Positions 43,648 through 53,598 of a DNA stretch of 64,000 bases are shown one piece after another. Within the stretch, counting starts at the first letter, position 1. Each line of letters starts with the position of its first letter. The DNA lies in assembly GCF_002909485.1 (NCBI RefSeq), contig NZ_PPXG01000008.1, positions 124,001 through 188,000 on the forward strand, in the 5' to 3' direction. Source of the stretch: Stutzerimonas stutzeri (GTDB lineage Bacteria > Pseudomonadota > Gammaproteobacteria > Pseudomonadales > Pseudomonadaceae). A program made the translations under genes and the position numbers. The notes below the pieces were generated by a model. It ran no database searches. It was not told the DNA's origin and saw only the letters and a list, made by a program, of their open reading frames with translations.

Positions 43648-43750
43648 TAGCGACGCGACTGACGAACAATCTTGAGTTTGCGCAACTCTTTTTGCTGATA
43701 GTCGTTCCTACCATGAACGCCATTCGCAACTGCGCCCTATCGGACTGCCG

Positions 43751-44143
43751 ATGAACTGCCGCCGACTCCCCGCCTGGCTCGCCAGCCTCGCCCTGCTGAT
43801 CCATCTGCTGAGCATGCCGCTGTCGGGCATGTTGCCAGCGGAGAGCAAACGCCTGCTCGGCTGGAGCGGCCATTGTCCGCTGATGCAGGCGCAGGTCCAG
43901 CAGTCACACGCGCTGCACGGGTCAGCAGCCCATGGCGAGCATGAGCCGGGCACGCATGGCGGGATGCCCCCATGCTGCTGCTGCGCCGGCTCGATTGGCC
44001 TGGCAGTGTTGCCCGGTGCATCACCGCTGTTGCCGCAAGAAATTCGCGGGCGTCTGGTGCTCGTTGTCGAAGCTCGCGCCCATCGACCGTCGCCACGGCA
44101 ACAGTGGCCGGCCCTCAATCCTCGCGCCTCTCCCCTCGCCTGA
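43751..44143 (+). CDS. Small exported Cys/His-rich protein, possibly metal-related
   Basis: 130 aa that I do not recognise as a named family; it resembles small DUF2946-type proteins often found beside metal-linked TonB receptors. An N-terminal hydrophobic segment (LASLALLIHLLSMPLSGML) is likely a signal or anchor. It is followed by HCPLMQAQ, a His-rich stretch (HALHGSAAHGEHEPGTHGG) and MPPCCCC, then a second hydrophobic stretch. The Cys/His content suggests metal binding. It lies 123 bp before the TonB receptor gene. Confidence 0.65.
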   Translation: MNCRRLPAWLASLALLIHLLSMPLSGMLPAESKRLLGWSGHCPLMQAQVQQSHALHGSAAHGEHEPGTHGGMPPCCCCAGSIGLAVLPGASPLLPQEIRGRLVLVVEARAHRPSPRQQWPALNPRASPLA

Positions 44144-44266
44144 CGCCGCTGGCGTCACCCCTCGTTGCCACGCCTGAACTGCCTGCACCAGCCGATGGTT
44201 GCGTGTTGGCGTCTGCCTGCGGCTACGCGCCGTATGGCCATGCCTGTTGCACAAGGAACATGCGAG

Positions 44267-46315
44267 ATGCTCGACCATTCTGCGCGCCCTCGGAGGCGCT
44301 TTGCGCTGCCCCGTCTGTTTATCGCGGCCCTGTCCGCTGTTCATCTGCCGGCAAGTCTTGCCGATAGCGCCGCCTCCGCTTTGTCGCTGGGCAGCAGCAC
44401 CGTCACCGCCACCCAGTCGGGTGGCGGCCTGCCGACCAGCAGCGTGATCAGTTCGGTCGATCTGCTCGGCGGTGACATCCTCGAACAACAACCGGTGCTC
44501 TACAGCTGGGAGCTGTTTCGTCGCGCGCCGGGGGTGATGCTCACCGAATTCGGCCAGGGCACCAGCTCCGGAAAGCTGTCCTTTCGTGGCTTCAATGGCG
44601 AAGGTGAGGTCAACGCGGTCAAGCTGCTGATCGATGGCATCCCGAGCAATAGCAACGACGGCAACATGCCTTACCTGGACATGCTGTTCCCGTTGGAAAT
44701 CGATGGTATCGAGGTGGTGCGTGGCACCAACGATCCGCGCTACGGCATGTACAACATCGCCGGCAATGTCGCGGTGCAGTCGCGTATTGGCGGCGACTAC
44801 GGCAAGGCGCGGCTGCGCTACGGCAGCTACGACACCCAGGAGCTGCAGCTGGCCAAGGGCATCGAAATCGGCAACTGGACGCAGAACTACTTCATCGGCC
44901 AGCAGAAAAGCGACGGCTACCGCGACCACGCCGGCAGCGAGCGCACCAGCCTGTCCGGCAAATGGTTCTACACGCCGGATGCCGGTAGCTGGCGCCTCGG
45001 CCTGATCGCCAGACACTACGAGGCCGAGGCGGACGAGCCCGGCTATCTGTCCCGCGAGGATGCGCGGCATTCCCCAAGGCAGTCCTACGCGCTGTCGGCC
45101 AGCGACATGGGTGAACGGCGCATGAACCAGCTCAGCCTGCATCTGGACAGCGAGCTGACGGGCGATCTGTCGTGGGCAACCAAGGTCTGGCTCAACACCC
45201 TGGACGATGACCGCTGGGTGCGTTTTTCCCAGGCACAGCCGCAACAGCGCCGCACCACCGAGGAGAAGCACTATGGTGCGCGCACCTCGCTGACCTACCG
45301 TCCGGACGTGTCCTGGCTTTACGATCTGGCCCTCGAAGGTGGCCTGGACACCGAACAGCAGCGCAACCGCAGCGAACGCTACACCACCATCGAGCGCCAA
45401 GTCGTGACACAGACCCGCGACCAGCGCTTCGACTACAACAGCTACGGTGCCTACCTGCAGGCGGTCATCCAGCCGGTCGAATCGCTGAAGCTGATCCCGG
45501 CGTTTCGGGTCGATCGCATCCGCGGCGACTACACCGACGAGTTGAGCGGAAACGATTACGCGATCAATGACTACGGCAGCATCGAGCAGCCGAAGATCAG
45601 TCTGATCTACACCCCCATTGAGCAGCTTAGCCTTTACGGCAACTGGGGCCGGACCTTCCAGATCGGCACCGGCGCGGCTGCCTACAAGGTGCCGCCACGC
45701 ACCAGCGATCTGGCGCCGTCGATCAACGATGGCTGGGAGACCGGTATCAAGTTCAGCCCGGCCCACTGGATCGACGGCCGCATCGCTTACTGGGAGCAGG
45801 TGGCCTCGGACGAGGTAAGGCGCCGGCTCAACGACCCCAGCGGCGAGTCGGAGAACCTCGGGCAAACACGCCGCTGGGGCTACGACGCCCAGCTGAACCT
45901 CTATCCCAATACCGACTTGAGCCTGTGGTTGGCCCACTCCTGGCAGTTCTCGGAAATCGAGAAGGCTGACCCTAGCCTGCCGGCCAGCCAGGGCCAGGAG
46001 ATCGACCACGTGCCGCAGCGGCTTTACTCGGCCGGAGCCACCTACCAGGCAACGCCTGCGCTGCAGTTCAGCGGGTGGCTCAACGGCCAGACCGACTACT
46101 ACCTGGAGCGGGAAAACACCGAGGGCAAGTACGGCGGCTACGTGCTGTTTAACCTGGGCGCCAGCTATCAGCTGACCGACCAGCTGGGGCTCGACCTGCA
46201 GCTGAAAAACCTCACCGATCGCTACTACGAGTACGTCTGGTACGACGGCGCAGAGACCTTGCATGCGCCGGGTGCCGGCCGGGCGCTATACGCAGCCGTG
46301 ACTCTGGACTTCTGA
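44267..46315 (+). CDS. TonB-dependent outer-membrane receptor
   Basis: Outer-membrane beta-barrel importer, 682 aa. A signal peptide (cleavage near ASLA) is followed by a TonB-box-like STVTAT, a plug domain (about 60-180, with KLSFRGFNGEGEVNAVKLLIDG) and a 22-strand-type barrel ending in the terminal phenylalanine (AAVTLDF). The ATG of MLDHS was chosen to give a sensible signal peptide; its ribosome site is weak, and an ATG 9 or 11 codons earlier is possible. The substrate is unknown; the adjacent PepSY protein suggests a metal or siderophore reduced after uptake. Confidence 0.92.
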   Translation: MLDHSARPRRRFALPRLFIAALSAVHLPASLADSAASALSLGSSTVTATQSGGGLPTSSVISSVDLLGGDILEQQPVLYSWELFRRAPGVMLTEFGQGTSSGKLSFRGFNGEGEVNAVKLLIDGIPSNSNDGNMPYLDMLFPLEIDGIEVVRGTNDPRYGMYNIAGNVAVQSRIGGDYGKARLRYGSYDTQELQLAKGIEIGNWTQNYFIGQQKSDGYRDHAGSERTSLSGKWFYTPDAGSWRLGLIARHYEAEADEPGYLSREDARHSPRQSYALSASDMGERRMNQLSLHLDSELTGDLSWATKVWLNTLDDDRWVRFSQAQPQQRRTTEEKHYGARTSLTYRPDVSWLYDLALEGGLDTEQQRNRSERYTTIERQVVTQTRDQRFDYNSYGAYLQAVIQPVESLKLIPAFRVDRIRGDYTDELSGNDYAINDYGSIEQPKISLIYTPIEQLSLYGNWGRTFQIGTGAAAYKVPPRTSDLAPSINDGWETGIKFSPAHWIDGRIAYWEQVASDEVRRRLNDPSGESENLGQTRRWGYDAQLNLYPNTDLSLWLAHSWQFSEIEKADPSLPASQGQEIDHVPQRLYSAGATYQATPALQFSGWLNGQTDYYLERENTEGKYGGYVLFNLGASYQLTDQLGLDLQLKNLTDRYYEYVWYDGAETLHAPGAGRALYAAVTLDF

Positions 46316-46320
46316 CCGGC

Positions 46321-47844
46321 ATGAAACGCTATCTTTACCTGGCGCATCGCTGGCTGGGCATTGGGCTGGGCCTCTTCGTCCTGCTCTGGATCGTCAGCGG
46401 CGTGGTGATGCTCTTTGTCGCTTATCCCAAGCTGACACCAGAAGAGCATCTGTCACGCCTGAAGCCGCTGAGTGCTGGCTGCTGCATCGCACCAGGCGTG
46501 GCACTCGCGGCCAGCGATGACCCGCGTACACCGCTCAGCCTGCGCCTGACGGGCGCCGGCGGCGGGCCACGCTATCTGCTGGATTACGGCGACGGCCCGC
46601 TGCTGGCGGTCGATGCGCGCAGTGGCAAGCGCATCGAGCACATAGCCGCCGCCGAGGCACTGGCCAGTGCGCGGCAGTTCGCTGGTGGCGCCGAGGTGCG
46701 ACTGCTCGATCGGGTCGAGGAAGACGCCTGGACGCGTAACCACGCTCTGGCCCGCGAGCGGCCGCTGTATCGTCTGCAGGCGGACGATAACGAAGGCCGA
46801 CTGCTGTACGTCTCCAGCCATACCGGGCTGGTGGTTCGCGACGCCACTGCCCACGAGCGTACCTGGAACCTGCTGGGCGCGTGGCTGCACTGGCTCTATC
46901 CGTTGCGTGAGGCGCTACCCAAGGCGGTCTGGTCAGTGGCGCTGGTCTACGGTGCGCTGCTCGCCGCGGTGCTGGTGCTGCTGGGCATGCTGATCGGGCT
47001 GCTGCGCTGGCGCTTCGCCGGGCGTTACCGCAGCGGCTCGCGGTCGCCCTACCCGGTCGGCGCTGGCCGCGTGCACCACGTCGGCGGGCTGCTGGTCGGC
47101 GTCGTGCTGCTGGTCTGGCTGGTCAGCGGCATGCTGTCGATGGAGCCCTGGGGTCTGTTCGAGAAACGTTCGACCATCGATGCCGTCGCGCTACGGCAAG
47201 CGCCGCTAAATGCCGAAGCGCTGGATACGGATCTTGCCTCCGTACTGCCGCGATTCCGCGCGGCTGGTATCGAAGCGGTGGAGCTGCAGTGGCAGATGCT
47301 CGGCGAGCAGCCCTATCTGGTCGGCCTCGATGCCAGGGGCAAGACGCGCATTCTGCCCGCAGCATCCGCCGGGCCGGCGCAGGAACGCCTTGAGCGCGCC
47401 CTGCTGGAGCGCGAGGTCCGCCAGGCCTGGCCCAAACAGCAACTGCGCTTCGAATGGATCGAGCAGGAAGACTTCCACTACTACGCCCGCGGCGAACCCA
47501 GCCTCTACAGCCATCTGCCGCGACGGCTGCCGATGCTGCGGGTACGCTTCGACGACCCGGCTGCGACCTGGCTGCATATCGACCCCTACAGCGGCACCGT
47601 GATCGAGCGGTTGGACCAGCGTCGGCGTGCCGTGCGCTGGGTGTTCAAGCTGCTGCACAGTTGGGACTGGTTGCCCTTGCTGCAACGGCCGCTGCTGCGC
47701 GACGGCCTGCTGCTGGCGTTCAGCGGCGGCATGCTGGTGATCGCCATCAGCGGCGTGCTGCTGGGTTGGCGTCGGCTGCGGGGTCGACCACGGCGTGCCG
47801 GGGCACGAACTGCGCGTGCAGCTCAGCCACCGCGGTTGCCGTAG
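46321..47844 (+). CDS. PepSY-associated transmembrane protein (ferric/metal reductase-like)
   Basis: 507-aa inner-membrane protein with four main hydrophobic helices (about 10-35, 205-230, 255-280, 460-485) and two large periplasmic PepSY-type domains. Conserved histidines next to helices (LYLAHRWLGIGLG, WLHWLYPLRE, VHHVGGLLVG, LLHSWDW) resemble the heme- or metal-ligating pattern of PiuB/FoxB-like reductases. It starts 5 bp after the TonB receptor stop, so they form an operon. The 3' end overlaps the convergent hydrolase gene by 22 bp. Confidence 0.9.
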   Translation: MKRYLYLAHRWLGIGLGLFVLLWIVSGVVMLFVAYPKLTPEEHLSRLKPLSAGCCIAPGVALAASDDPRTPLSLRLTGAGGGPRYLLDYGDGPLLAVDARSGKRIEHIAAAEALASARQFAGGAEVRLLDRVEEDAWTRNHALARERPLYRLQADDNEGRLLYVSSHTGLVVRDATAHERTWNLLGAWLHWLYPLREALPKAVWSVALVYGALLAAVLVLLGMLIGLLRWRFAGRYRSGSRSPYPVGAGRVHHVGGLLVGVVLLVWLVSGMLSMEPWGLFEKRSTIDAVALRQAPLNAEALDTDLASVLPRFRAAGIEAVELQWQMLGEQPYLVGLDARGKTRILPAASAGPAQERLERALLEREVRQAWPKQQLRFEWIEQEDFHYYARGEPSLYSHLPRRLPMLRVRFDDPAATWLHIDPYSGTVIERLDQRRRAVRWVFKLLHSWDWLPLLQRPLLRDGLLLAFSGGMLVIAISGVLLGWRRLRGRPRRAGARTARAAQPPRLP

Positions 47845-49523
47845 GCGGCTTCTTCGCTGTCCTCCCCGGCGGCGCTGGCCAGCTCATGGGCCAGATGCTG
47901 CTTCAGTCGCTGCAGCGCGGTTTCGCTCCAGCCTGTCGGGGCACTGACGATCCACCAGGCATCGACATAATCGGCCGGCGCGTACACGTGCCCATAGCCG
48001 GGCGGCGTCGGTGTGGTCACCGCCATGTCCACGGCGAGCTGCAGCATCGTCACCAGCGGAAACCAGCGCAGCGACGGCGACACGTCCGGCCCGCGCGGCT
48101 CGGCCAGCCAATCCGGCCGGCGCCAGGCATAGCGGTGGTCGAAGAAGGTGATGGGGTCGCTGGCATACTGCAGATAGAGCAGGCGCATCGGCCCCCAGGG
48201 TGCATCGGCGGGCTCTGGTGTGCCCTGCTGGTTCATGAAGCGCACGAAGCGGCCATCGCGGAACTGCGGGCGCCACTCCGGGCTGCCTTCGTTGCGACTG
48301 TCGGTGAGGCTGCGCCACAGGTCGCTGCGAAACGGCGGTCCGCTCCACAGTGCACCATGGATGGGGTCGCCGAGCAGCTCGTGCAGTTCCCACGAGCGTT
48401 GCGAATGCAGGGCGCCGAGGCTCAGCCCGTGCAGATACAGACGCGGTCGGCGCTCGGGTGGCAGCTGCGTCCAGTAGGCATAGATTTCGGCGAACAATGC
48501 GCGGGCAACATCACGGCCGTAGTCGGCCTCTACCAGCAACGCCAGTGGGCTGTTCAGGTAGGAATACTGCAACGCCACGCTGGCGATGTCGCCGTGGTGC
48601 AGATACTCGACGGCGTTCATTGCCGCGGGATCGATCCAGCCGGTACCGGTCGGTGTCACCACCACCAGCACCGAGCGCTCGAAGGCGCCGCTGCGCTGCA
48701 GTTCGCTAAGCGCCAGACGGGCGCGCTGGCGCGGCGTTTCGGCCGCACGCAGGCCGACGTAGACGCGGATCGGCTCCAGCGCGGGCTGGCCGCTGATAGC
48801 TGAGATATCTGCCGCAGAAGGACCGGAGCCGATGAATCCGCGACCGGTGCGGCCCAGCTCTTCCCAGCGCAGCGCGGAGGCGGCACTGCCGCTTTTCAGT
48901 GGCGAATCGGGCGGCGCCGTTTCCGGCTCGATCAGTGCGTCGTACTGGGCGAACGAGGCATCCAGCACCCGCAGCGTCTGTGCCACCAGAACATCGGTTG
49001 CCAGTGACCAGAACAGCGCCAGCGCCACCAGCACGCCGATGACATTGGCCACCCGGCGCGGCAGGATGCGGTCGGCATGGCGCGAAACGAAACGCGACAC
49101 CAACCGATACAGACGTGCCAGCGTCAGCAGAATGAGAAAGGTCGCCAGCGCGGTGAGGACGACCTCGATCAGGTGCGCGCTGCTCACCGGAGGCATACCC
49201 ATCAGAGCGCGAACCGCGTTCTGCCAGCCGGCGACCTGGCTGAGAAAGTAGCCCGCCAGAAGCACGCAGACGCCGGCAATCACCAGATTGACCCGTTCGC
49301 GCAGGTGCTCCGGCCGCTCCGGTAGGTCCAGATAGCGCCACAGCCAGCGCCAGAGCACACCGAGGCCATAGCCGACCGCCAGTGCCGCGCCGGCCAGCAC
49401 GCCCTGGCTGAGGGTCGAGCGTGGCACCAGCGAAGGCGTCAGCGCCGCGCAAAAGAACAGCGTGCCCAGCAGCAGGCCGAAACCGGACAACGATCGCCAC
49501 GCGGAAAGCAGGGGAAGACGCAC
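47823..49523 (-). CDS. Membrane-anchored alpha/beta hydrolase (Abhydrolase_9 type)
   Basis: 566 aa from GTG with GGAG eight bases upstream. The N-terminal third has about five hydrophobic helices (residues 10-190); the C-terminal part is an alpha/beta-hydrolase with nucleophile elbow LHGLSLGALHS (GxSxG). It resembles a family of large membrane hydrolases of unknown substrate, also known from mycobacteria. Convergent with and overlapping the PepSY gene by 22 bp, divergent from the trehalose synthase gene. Confidence 0.85.
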   Translation of the reverse strand: MRLPLLSAWRSLSGFGLLLGTLFFCAALTPSLVPRSTLSQGVLAGAALAVGYGLGVLWRWLWRYLDLPERPEHLRERVNLVIAGVCVLLAGYFLSQVAGWQNAVRALMGMPPVSSAHLIEVVLTALATFLILLTLARLYRLVSRFVSRHADRILPRRVANVIGVLVALALFWSLATDVLVAQTLRVLDASFAQYDALIEPETAPPDSPLKSGSAASALRWEELGRTGRGFIGSGPSAADISAISGQPALEPIRVYVGLRAAETPRQRARLALSELQRSGAFERSVLVVVTPTGTGWIDPAAMNAVEYLHHGDIASVALQYSYLNSPLALLVEADYGRDVARALFAEIYAYWTQLPPERRPRLYLHGLSLGALHSQRSWELHELLGDPIHGALWSGPPFRSDLWRSLTDSRNEGSPEWRPQFRDGRFVRFMNQQGTPEPADAPWGPMRLLYLQYASDPITFFDHRYAWRRPDWLAEPRGPDVSPSLRWFPLVTMLQLAVDMAVTTPTPPGYGHVYAPADYVDAWWIVSAPTGWSETALQRLKQHLAHELASAAGEDSEEAAYGNRGG

Positions 49524-49712
49524 TATCGAAACTCCACGATTGGCTGGCAGTAGGGTAGCGGATGCTATCGCCTGGGCATTTCGAGGCGCCAGCTGTGGCT
49601 CGGTTCCCAGGCAGCGGCAGTCTCGGTTCGGGCAAATTCGATGCAACGATGCCGAGACGCTCGACTCAAACGACTACATTTATTCCCTTAGCGCAGCGGG
49701 AACCGACGTCGA

Positions 49713-51782
49713 ATGACTACTCCAGACAATAGCTATATCCAGTGGCTGGTCGACCAGTCCATGTTGCACGCGGCCCGCGAGCGGTCGCGCCTTTACGCCG
49801 GCCAGGCGCGGCTCTGGCAGCGGCCTTATGCCCAATCTCGCCCGCGTGATGCCAGCGCCATCGGCTCGGTGTGGTTCACCGCCTACCCGGCGGCGATCAT
49901 CACTCCCGAGGGCTGCTCGGTGCTCGAGACGTTGGGAAATGATCGCCTGTGGAGCGCGCTTTCCGAGCTCGGCGTGCAGGGTATCCACAACGGCCCGATG
50001 AAGCGCTCCGGCGGCCTGAGCGGACGCGAGTTCACGCCAACCATCGATGGCAACTTCGACCGCATCAGTTTCGACATCGACCCGAAGCTGGGTACCGAAG
50101 AGCAAATGCTGCAGCTCAGCCGCGTCGCCGCCGCGCACAACGCCATCGTCATCGATGACATCGTTCCGGCGCATACCGGCAAGGGTGCCGACTTCCGACT
50201 CGCGGAAATGGCCTATGGCGACTACCCGGGGCTCTACCACATGGTGGAGATCCGCGAGGAGGACTGGGAAATGCTGCCCGATGTCCCGGCGGGGCGCGAT
50301 TCGGTCAACCTGGAGCCGCCGGTGGTAGACCGGCTACACGAAAAGCACTACATCGTCGGCCAGCTGCAGCGGGTGATTTTCTTCGAGCCTGGCATCAAGG
50401 ACACCGACTGGAGCGTCACCGGCGAGGTCACCGGGGTCGACGGCAAGGTGCGGCGCTGGGTCTACCTGCATTACTTCAAGGAAGGCCAGCCGTCGCTCAA
50501 CTGGTTGGACCCGACTTTTGCTGCTCAGCAGCTGATCATCGGCGATGCCCTGCATGCCATCGACGTGGCCGGGGCGCGCATGCTGCGCCTGGACGCCAAC
50601 GGCTTTCTCGGTGTCGAACGGCGCGCCGAAGGCACTGCCTGGTCCGAGGGCCATCCGCTGTCGGTCACCGGCAACCAGCTGCTCGCGGGGGCGATCCGCA
50701 AGGCCGGCGGTTTCAGCTTCCAGGAACTGAACCTGACCATCGACGATATTGCTGCCATGTCCCACGGTGGCGCCGACCTGTCCTACGATTTCATCACCCG
50801 CCCGGCCTACCACCATGCGCTGGTGACCGGCGACACCGAGTTCCTGCGCATGATGCTGCGCGAGGTGCACGCCTTCGGCATCGATCCGGCATCGCTGATC
50901 CACGCACTGCAGAACCACGATGAACTGACCCTGGAACTGGTGCATTTCTGGACGCTGCATGCCTACGACCATTACCACTACAAGGGCCAGACGCTTCCTG
51001 GCGGGCATCTGCGTGAGCTGATCCGCGAGGAGCTGTACGAACGGCTGACCGGCGAGCATGCACCCTACAACCTCAAGTTCGTCACCAATGGGGTTGCCTG
51101 CACGACTGCGAGCGTGATCACGGCGGCGCTGAACATCCGTGATCTGGACGCCATCGGGCCGGCGGAAGTGGAACAGGTCCAGCGCCTGCATATCCTGCTG
51201 GTGATGTTCAATGCCATGCAGCCCGGCGTGTTCGCTCTCTCCGGTTGGGATCTGGTCGGCGCCCTGCCGCTGGCCGCTGAAGAGGTCGAGCACCTGATGG
51301 GCGATGGCGACACCCGCTGGATCAACCGCGGCGGCTATGACCTGGCTGATCTTGCACCGGAGACGGCCGTCTCTGCAGAAGGGCTGCCGAAGGCGCGTTC
51401 GCTATACGGCAGCCTGGCCGAGCAGCTGCAGACCACGGGCTCGTTCGCCTGCCAGCTCAAGCGCATCCTCAGCGTGCGCCAGGCCTACGACATCGCCGCG
51501 AGCAAGCAGATCCTGATACCCGATGTGCAGGCGCCGGGACTGCTGATCATGGTTCACGAGCTGCCGGCCGGCAAAGGCGTGCAGATAACCGCGCTGAACT
51601 TCAGCGCCGAGACCATCAGCGAAACCGTCTGCCTGCCCGGCGTCGCGCCCGGCCCGGTGGTGGACATCATCCACGAGCGCGTCGAAGGCGACCTCACCGA
51701 GAACTGCGAGCTGACCTTCAACCTCGACCCCTATGAGGGGCTGGCTCTGCGCGTGGTGAGCGCTGCATCGCCGGTGATCTGA
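49713..51782 (+). CDS. treS: Trehalose synthase-like GH13 enzyme (maltose alpha-D-glucosyltransferase)
   Basis: 689-aa alpha-amylase-family protein. It resembles the maltose-to-trehalose isomerase described from P. stutzeri rather than the more common TreS type. GH13 motifs: region I DIVPAHTG (149-156), where the usual asparagine before the histidine is alanine; region [13 protein letters not shown] with nucleophile D294; acid/base E338 in FQELN; region IV QNHDE (400-404). A C-terminal beta domain follows. No treY/Z, glgE or maltokinase gene is nearby, so it may work alone on maltose to make a compatible solute. Exact reaction is inferred. Confidence 0.78.
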   Translation: MTTPDNSYIQWLVDQSMLHAARERSRLYAGQARLWQRPYAQSRPRDASAIGSVWFTAYPAAIITPEGCSVLETLGNDRLWSALSELGVQGIHNGPMKRSGGLSGREFTPTIDGNFDRISFDIDPKLGTEEQMLQLSRVAAAHNAIVIDDIVPAHTGKGADFRLAEMAYGDYPGLYHMVEIREEDWEMLPDVPAGRDSVNLEPPVVDRLHEKHYIVGQLQRVIFFEPGIKDTDWSVTGEVTGVDGKVRRWVYLHYFKEGQPSLNWLDPTFAAQQLIIGDALHAIDVAGARMLRLDANGFLGVERRAEGTAWSEGHPLSVTGNQLLAGAIRKAGGFSFQELNLTIDDIAAMSHGGADLSYDFITRPAYHHALVTGDTEFLRMMLREVHAFGIDPASLIHALQNHDELTLELVHFWTLHAYDHYHYKGQTLPGGHLRELIREELYERLTGEHAPYNLKFVTNGVACTTASVITAALNIRDLDAIGPAEVEQVQRLHILLVMFNAMQPGVFALSGWDLVGALPLAAEEVEHLMGDGDTRWINRGGYDLADLAPETAVSAEGLPKARSLYGSLAEQLQTTGSFACQLKRILSVRQAYDIAASKQILIPDVQAPGLLIMVHELPAGKGVQITALNFSAETISETVCLPGVAPGPVVDIIHERVEGDLTENCELTFNLDPYEGLALRVVSAASPVI

Positions 51783-51861
51783 AGGTCCTCTTCGCGAGCT
51801 CCGGGCATACGGCTATAGTGCGCACCGGCCCGGGGCTCGCCCTCGCCTTCGAGGACTTCGC

Positions 51862-52476
51862 GTGTCGTGCATCCTGCTTCTTCGCCGTATGGCCATGTTG
51901 CTCGCGCTCGTGGCACTGGTCAGTACACCCGCTTCGGCACAGATCGTCTGTCCGCCGGGCCAGCAACCGATCTGCTTCAGCGGCACCTGCCTGTGCGTAC
52001 CCGGTTCGGCGACCGACACCAAGGCCGTATACGACCGCATGCAGCGCATGACCACGCTGGCGCTGCAGAACTGGATCCAGCAGTCGCGGGACCGCCTGAT
52101 CGCCGGCGGCGTCGAGCCGATGCCGCTGCACATCCGCTCGCAACTCGAGCCCTTCTTCGATCTGGCTGTGCTGGAAACCGCTCACTACCGCGTCGGTGAC
52201 GAGATGGCGTTGAACGCCGGCAATACCTTGCTGCGTAATCCGGATGTCAACGCCGTTACGTTGATCGACGTGATCGTCTTCCGCCACGAGCGCGACGCAC
52301 AGGACAACGTCGCCCTCTGGGCCCATGAGCTCAAGCACGTCGAACAGTATCTGGAATGGGGCGTCGCCGAGTTCGCGCGGCGCTACACGCTGGACTATCG
52401 CGCCGTTGAGCGCCCAGCCTATGCCCTGGAACGCGAGGTGGAAGAAGCTTTGCGGGAGGAGCAAGCGCAGCGCTGA
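51862..52476 (+). CDS. Secreted HELKH-motif protein, DUF4157-like putative metallopeptidase
   Basis: 204 aa from GTG with GAGGA six bases upstream. A signal peptide (LLALVALVSTPASA) is followed by a short cysteine-rich stretch (CPPGQQPICFSGTCLCVPG), a helical region, and a zincin-like HELKH motif in WAHELKHVEQYLEWGV with a downstream glutamate-rich tail. The HExxH plus VEQY arrangement resembles DUF4157 proteins. Catalytic activity is unproven. It follows treS by 79 bp in the same direction. Confidence 0.82.
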   Translation: MSCILLLRRMAMLLALVALVSTPASAQIVCPPGQQPICFSGTCLCVPGSATDTKAVYDRMQRMTTLALQNWIQQSRDRLIAGGVEPMPLHIRSQLEPFFDLAVLETAHYRVGDEMALNAGNTLLRNPDVNAVTLIDVIVFRHERDAQDNVALWAHELKHVEQYLEWGVAEFARRYTLDYRAVERPAYALEREVEEALREEQAQR

Positions 52477-52695
52477 GCCAGCCCCTGATCACTGGACCAG
52501 GGCCAGGAGCGGCTCGTGCTGCGCTTCAGATCGGCCCCGGCCCGGCAGGGCGTTTGGGCAACTTCAAAGGCCTCCAGCAGAGGGTTGAAGTTGCCAGCGG
52601 CGCGGCCTTCAGACGGAGCATCGCCGCTCGAAAGGAGCGAAACTCCGCATCAGCCCCGGCACTCGCAGGTTGCCTTACCGGGCCTGTCCCTGCCG

Positions 52696-53598
52696 TCAGC
52701 TATGCGCGGACGGCGGTACCAGCGCCTTGCGGCTATCGATCACCTGACGCCAGGTGGGATTGCCAGCGGTTTCATCCATCGCCTGCTGCATCGCGCGGAT
52801 ACGGCGCTTCTCGGCGCGACGGGTGAGGTACCAGGCGAGGAACGTCGCCAGCGACACGCTGAGCAGAATCAGGCTGGCCACCGCGTTGATCTCCGGCTTC
52901 ACGCCCATGCGCACGGCGGAAAATATCTCCATCGGCAAGGTGGTCGAGCCGGGGCCGGAGACGAAGCTGGCAAGTACCAGATCATCCAGCGACAGCGCGA
53001 AGGACAGCATGCCGCCAGCGGCCAGCGAGGGTGCGATCATCGGCATGGTGATCAGGAAGAACACCTTCCACGGCCGCGCGCCGAGGTCCATCGCCGCTTC
53101 CTCGATGGACAGGTCCAGCTCACGCAGGCGAGCCATCACCACTACTGCGACGTAGGCCGAGCAGAACGTGGTATGCGCGATCCAGATGGTCATCAGGCCA
53201 CGTTGTGCCGGCCAGCCGACCAATTGCGCCATAGCCACGAAGAGCAGCAGCAGCGACAGACCGGTGATTACCTCCGGCATCACCAACGGCGCGGTGACCA
53301 GGCCACCGAACAGCGTGCGGCCACGGAACACCGGGATGCGCGTGAGGACGAAGGCGGCCATGGTGCCCAGGGCAACCGCGGCAACCGCGGTATAGGCCGC
53401 GACCTCCAGCGAGCGCATCACCGCGCCCATCAGCTGGGAGTTGTCCAGCAGACCGGCGTACCACTTCAGTGACCAGCCGCCCCACACCGTCACCAGCCGC
53501 GAGGCATTGAACGAGTAGATGACCAGAATCACCATCGGCAGGTAGATGAATAGCAACCCGAGCACCAGAATCAGGTTGGAAAAGCTCCAGCGCCTCAT
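52696..53598 (-). CDS. spuH: Polyamine ABC transporter permease SpuH (PotI-like)
   Basis: Inner-membrane permease of the spermidine/putrescine importer. 300 aa with six helices. The EAA coupling loop reads SIEEAAMDLGARPWKVFFLITMP (shown in part: EEAAMDLGA). Its ATG overlaps the spuG stop (ATGA). Last gene of spuABCDEFGH. The C-terminal ~30 residues are hydrophilic and extend past the usual end. Confidence 0.94.
   Translation of the reverse strand: MRRWSFSNLILVLGLLFIYLPMVILVIYSFNASRLVTVWGGWSLKWYAGLLDNSQLMGAVMRSLEVAAYTAVAAVALGTMAAFVLTRIPVFRGRTLFGGLVTAPLVMPEVITGLSLLLLFVAMAQLVGWPAQRGLMTIWIAHTTFCSAYVAVVVMARLRELDLSIEEAAMDLGARPWKVFFLITMPMIAPSLAAGGMLSFALSLDDLVLASFVSGPGSTTLPMEIFSAVRMGVKPEINAVASLILLSVSLATFLAWYLTRRAEKRRIRAMQQAMDETAGNPTWRQVIDSRKALVPPSAHS

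Noticed and set aside
44021..46264. 747-aa minus-strand open frame opposite the TonB receptor gene
   Set aside because: Long only because stops are rare antisense to GC-rich codons; the receptor on the plus strand has signal peptide, plug and barrel.
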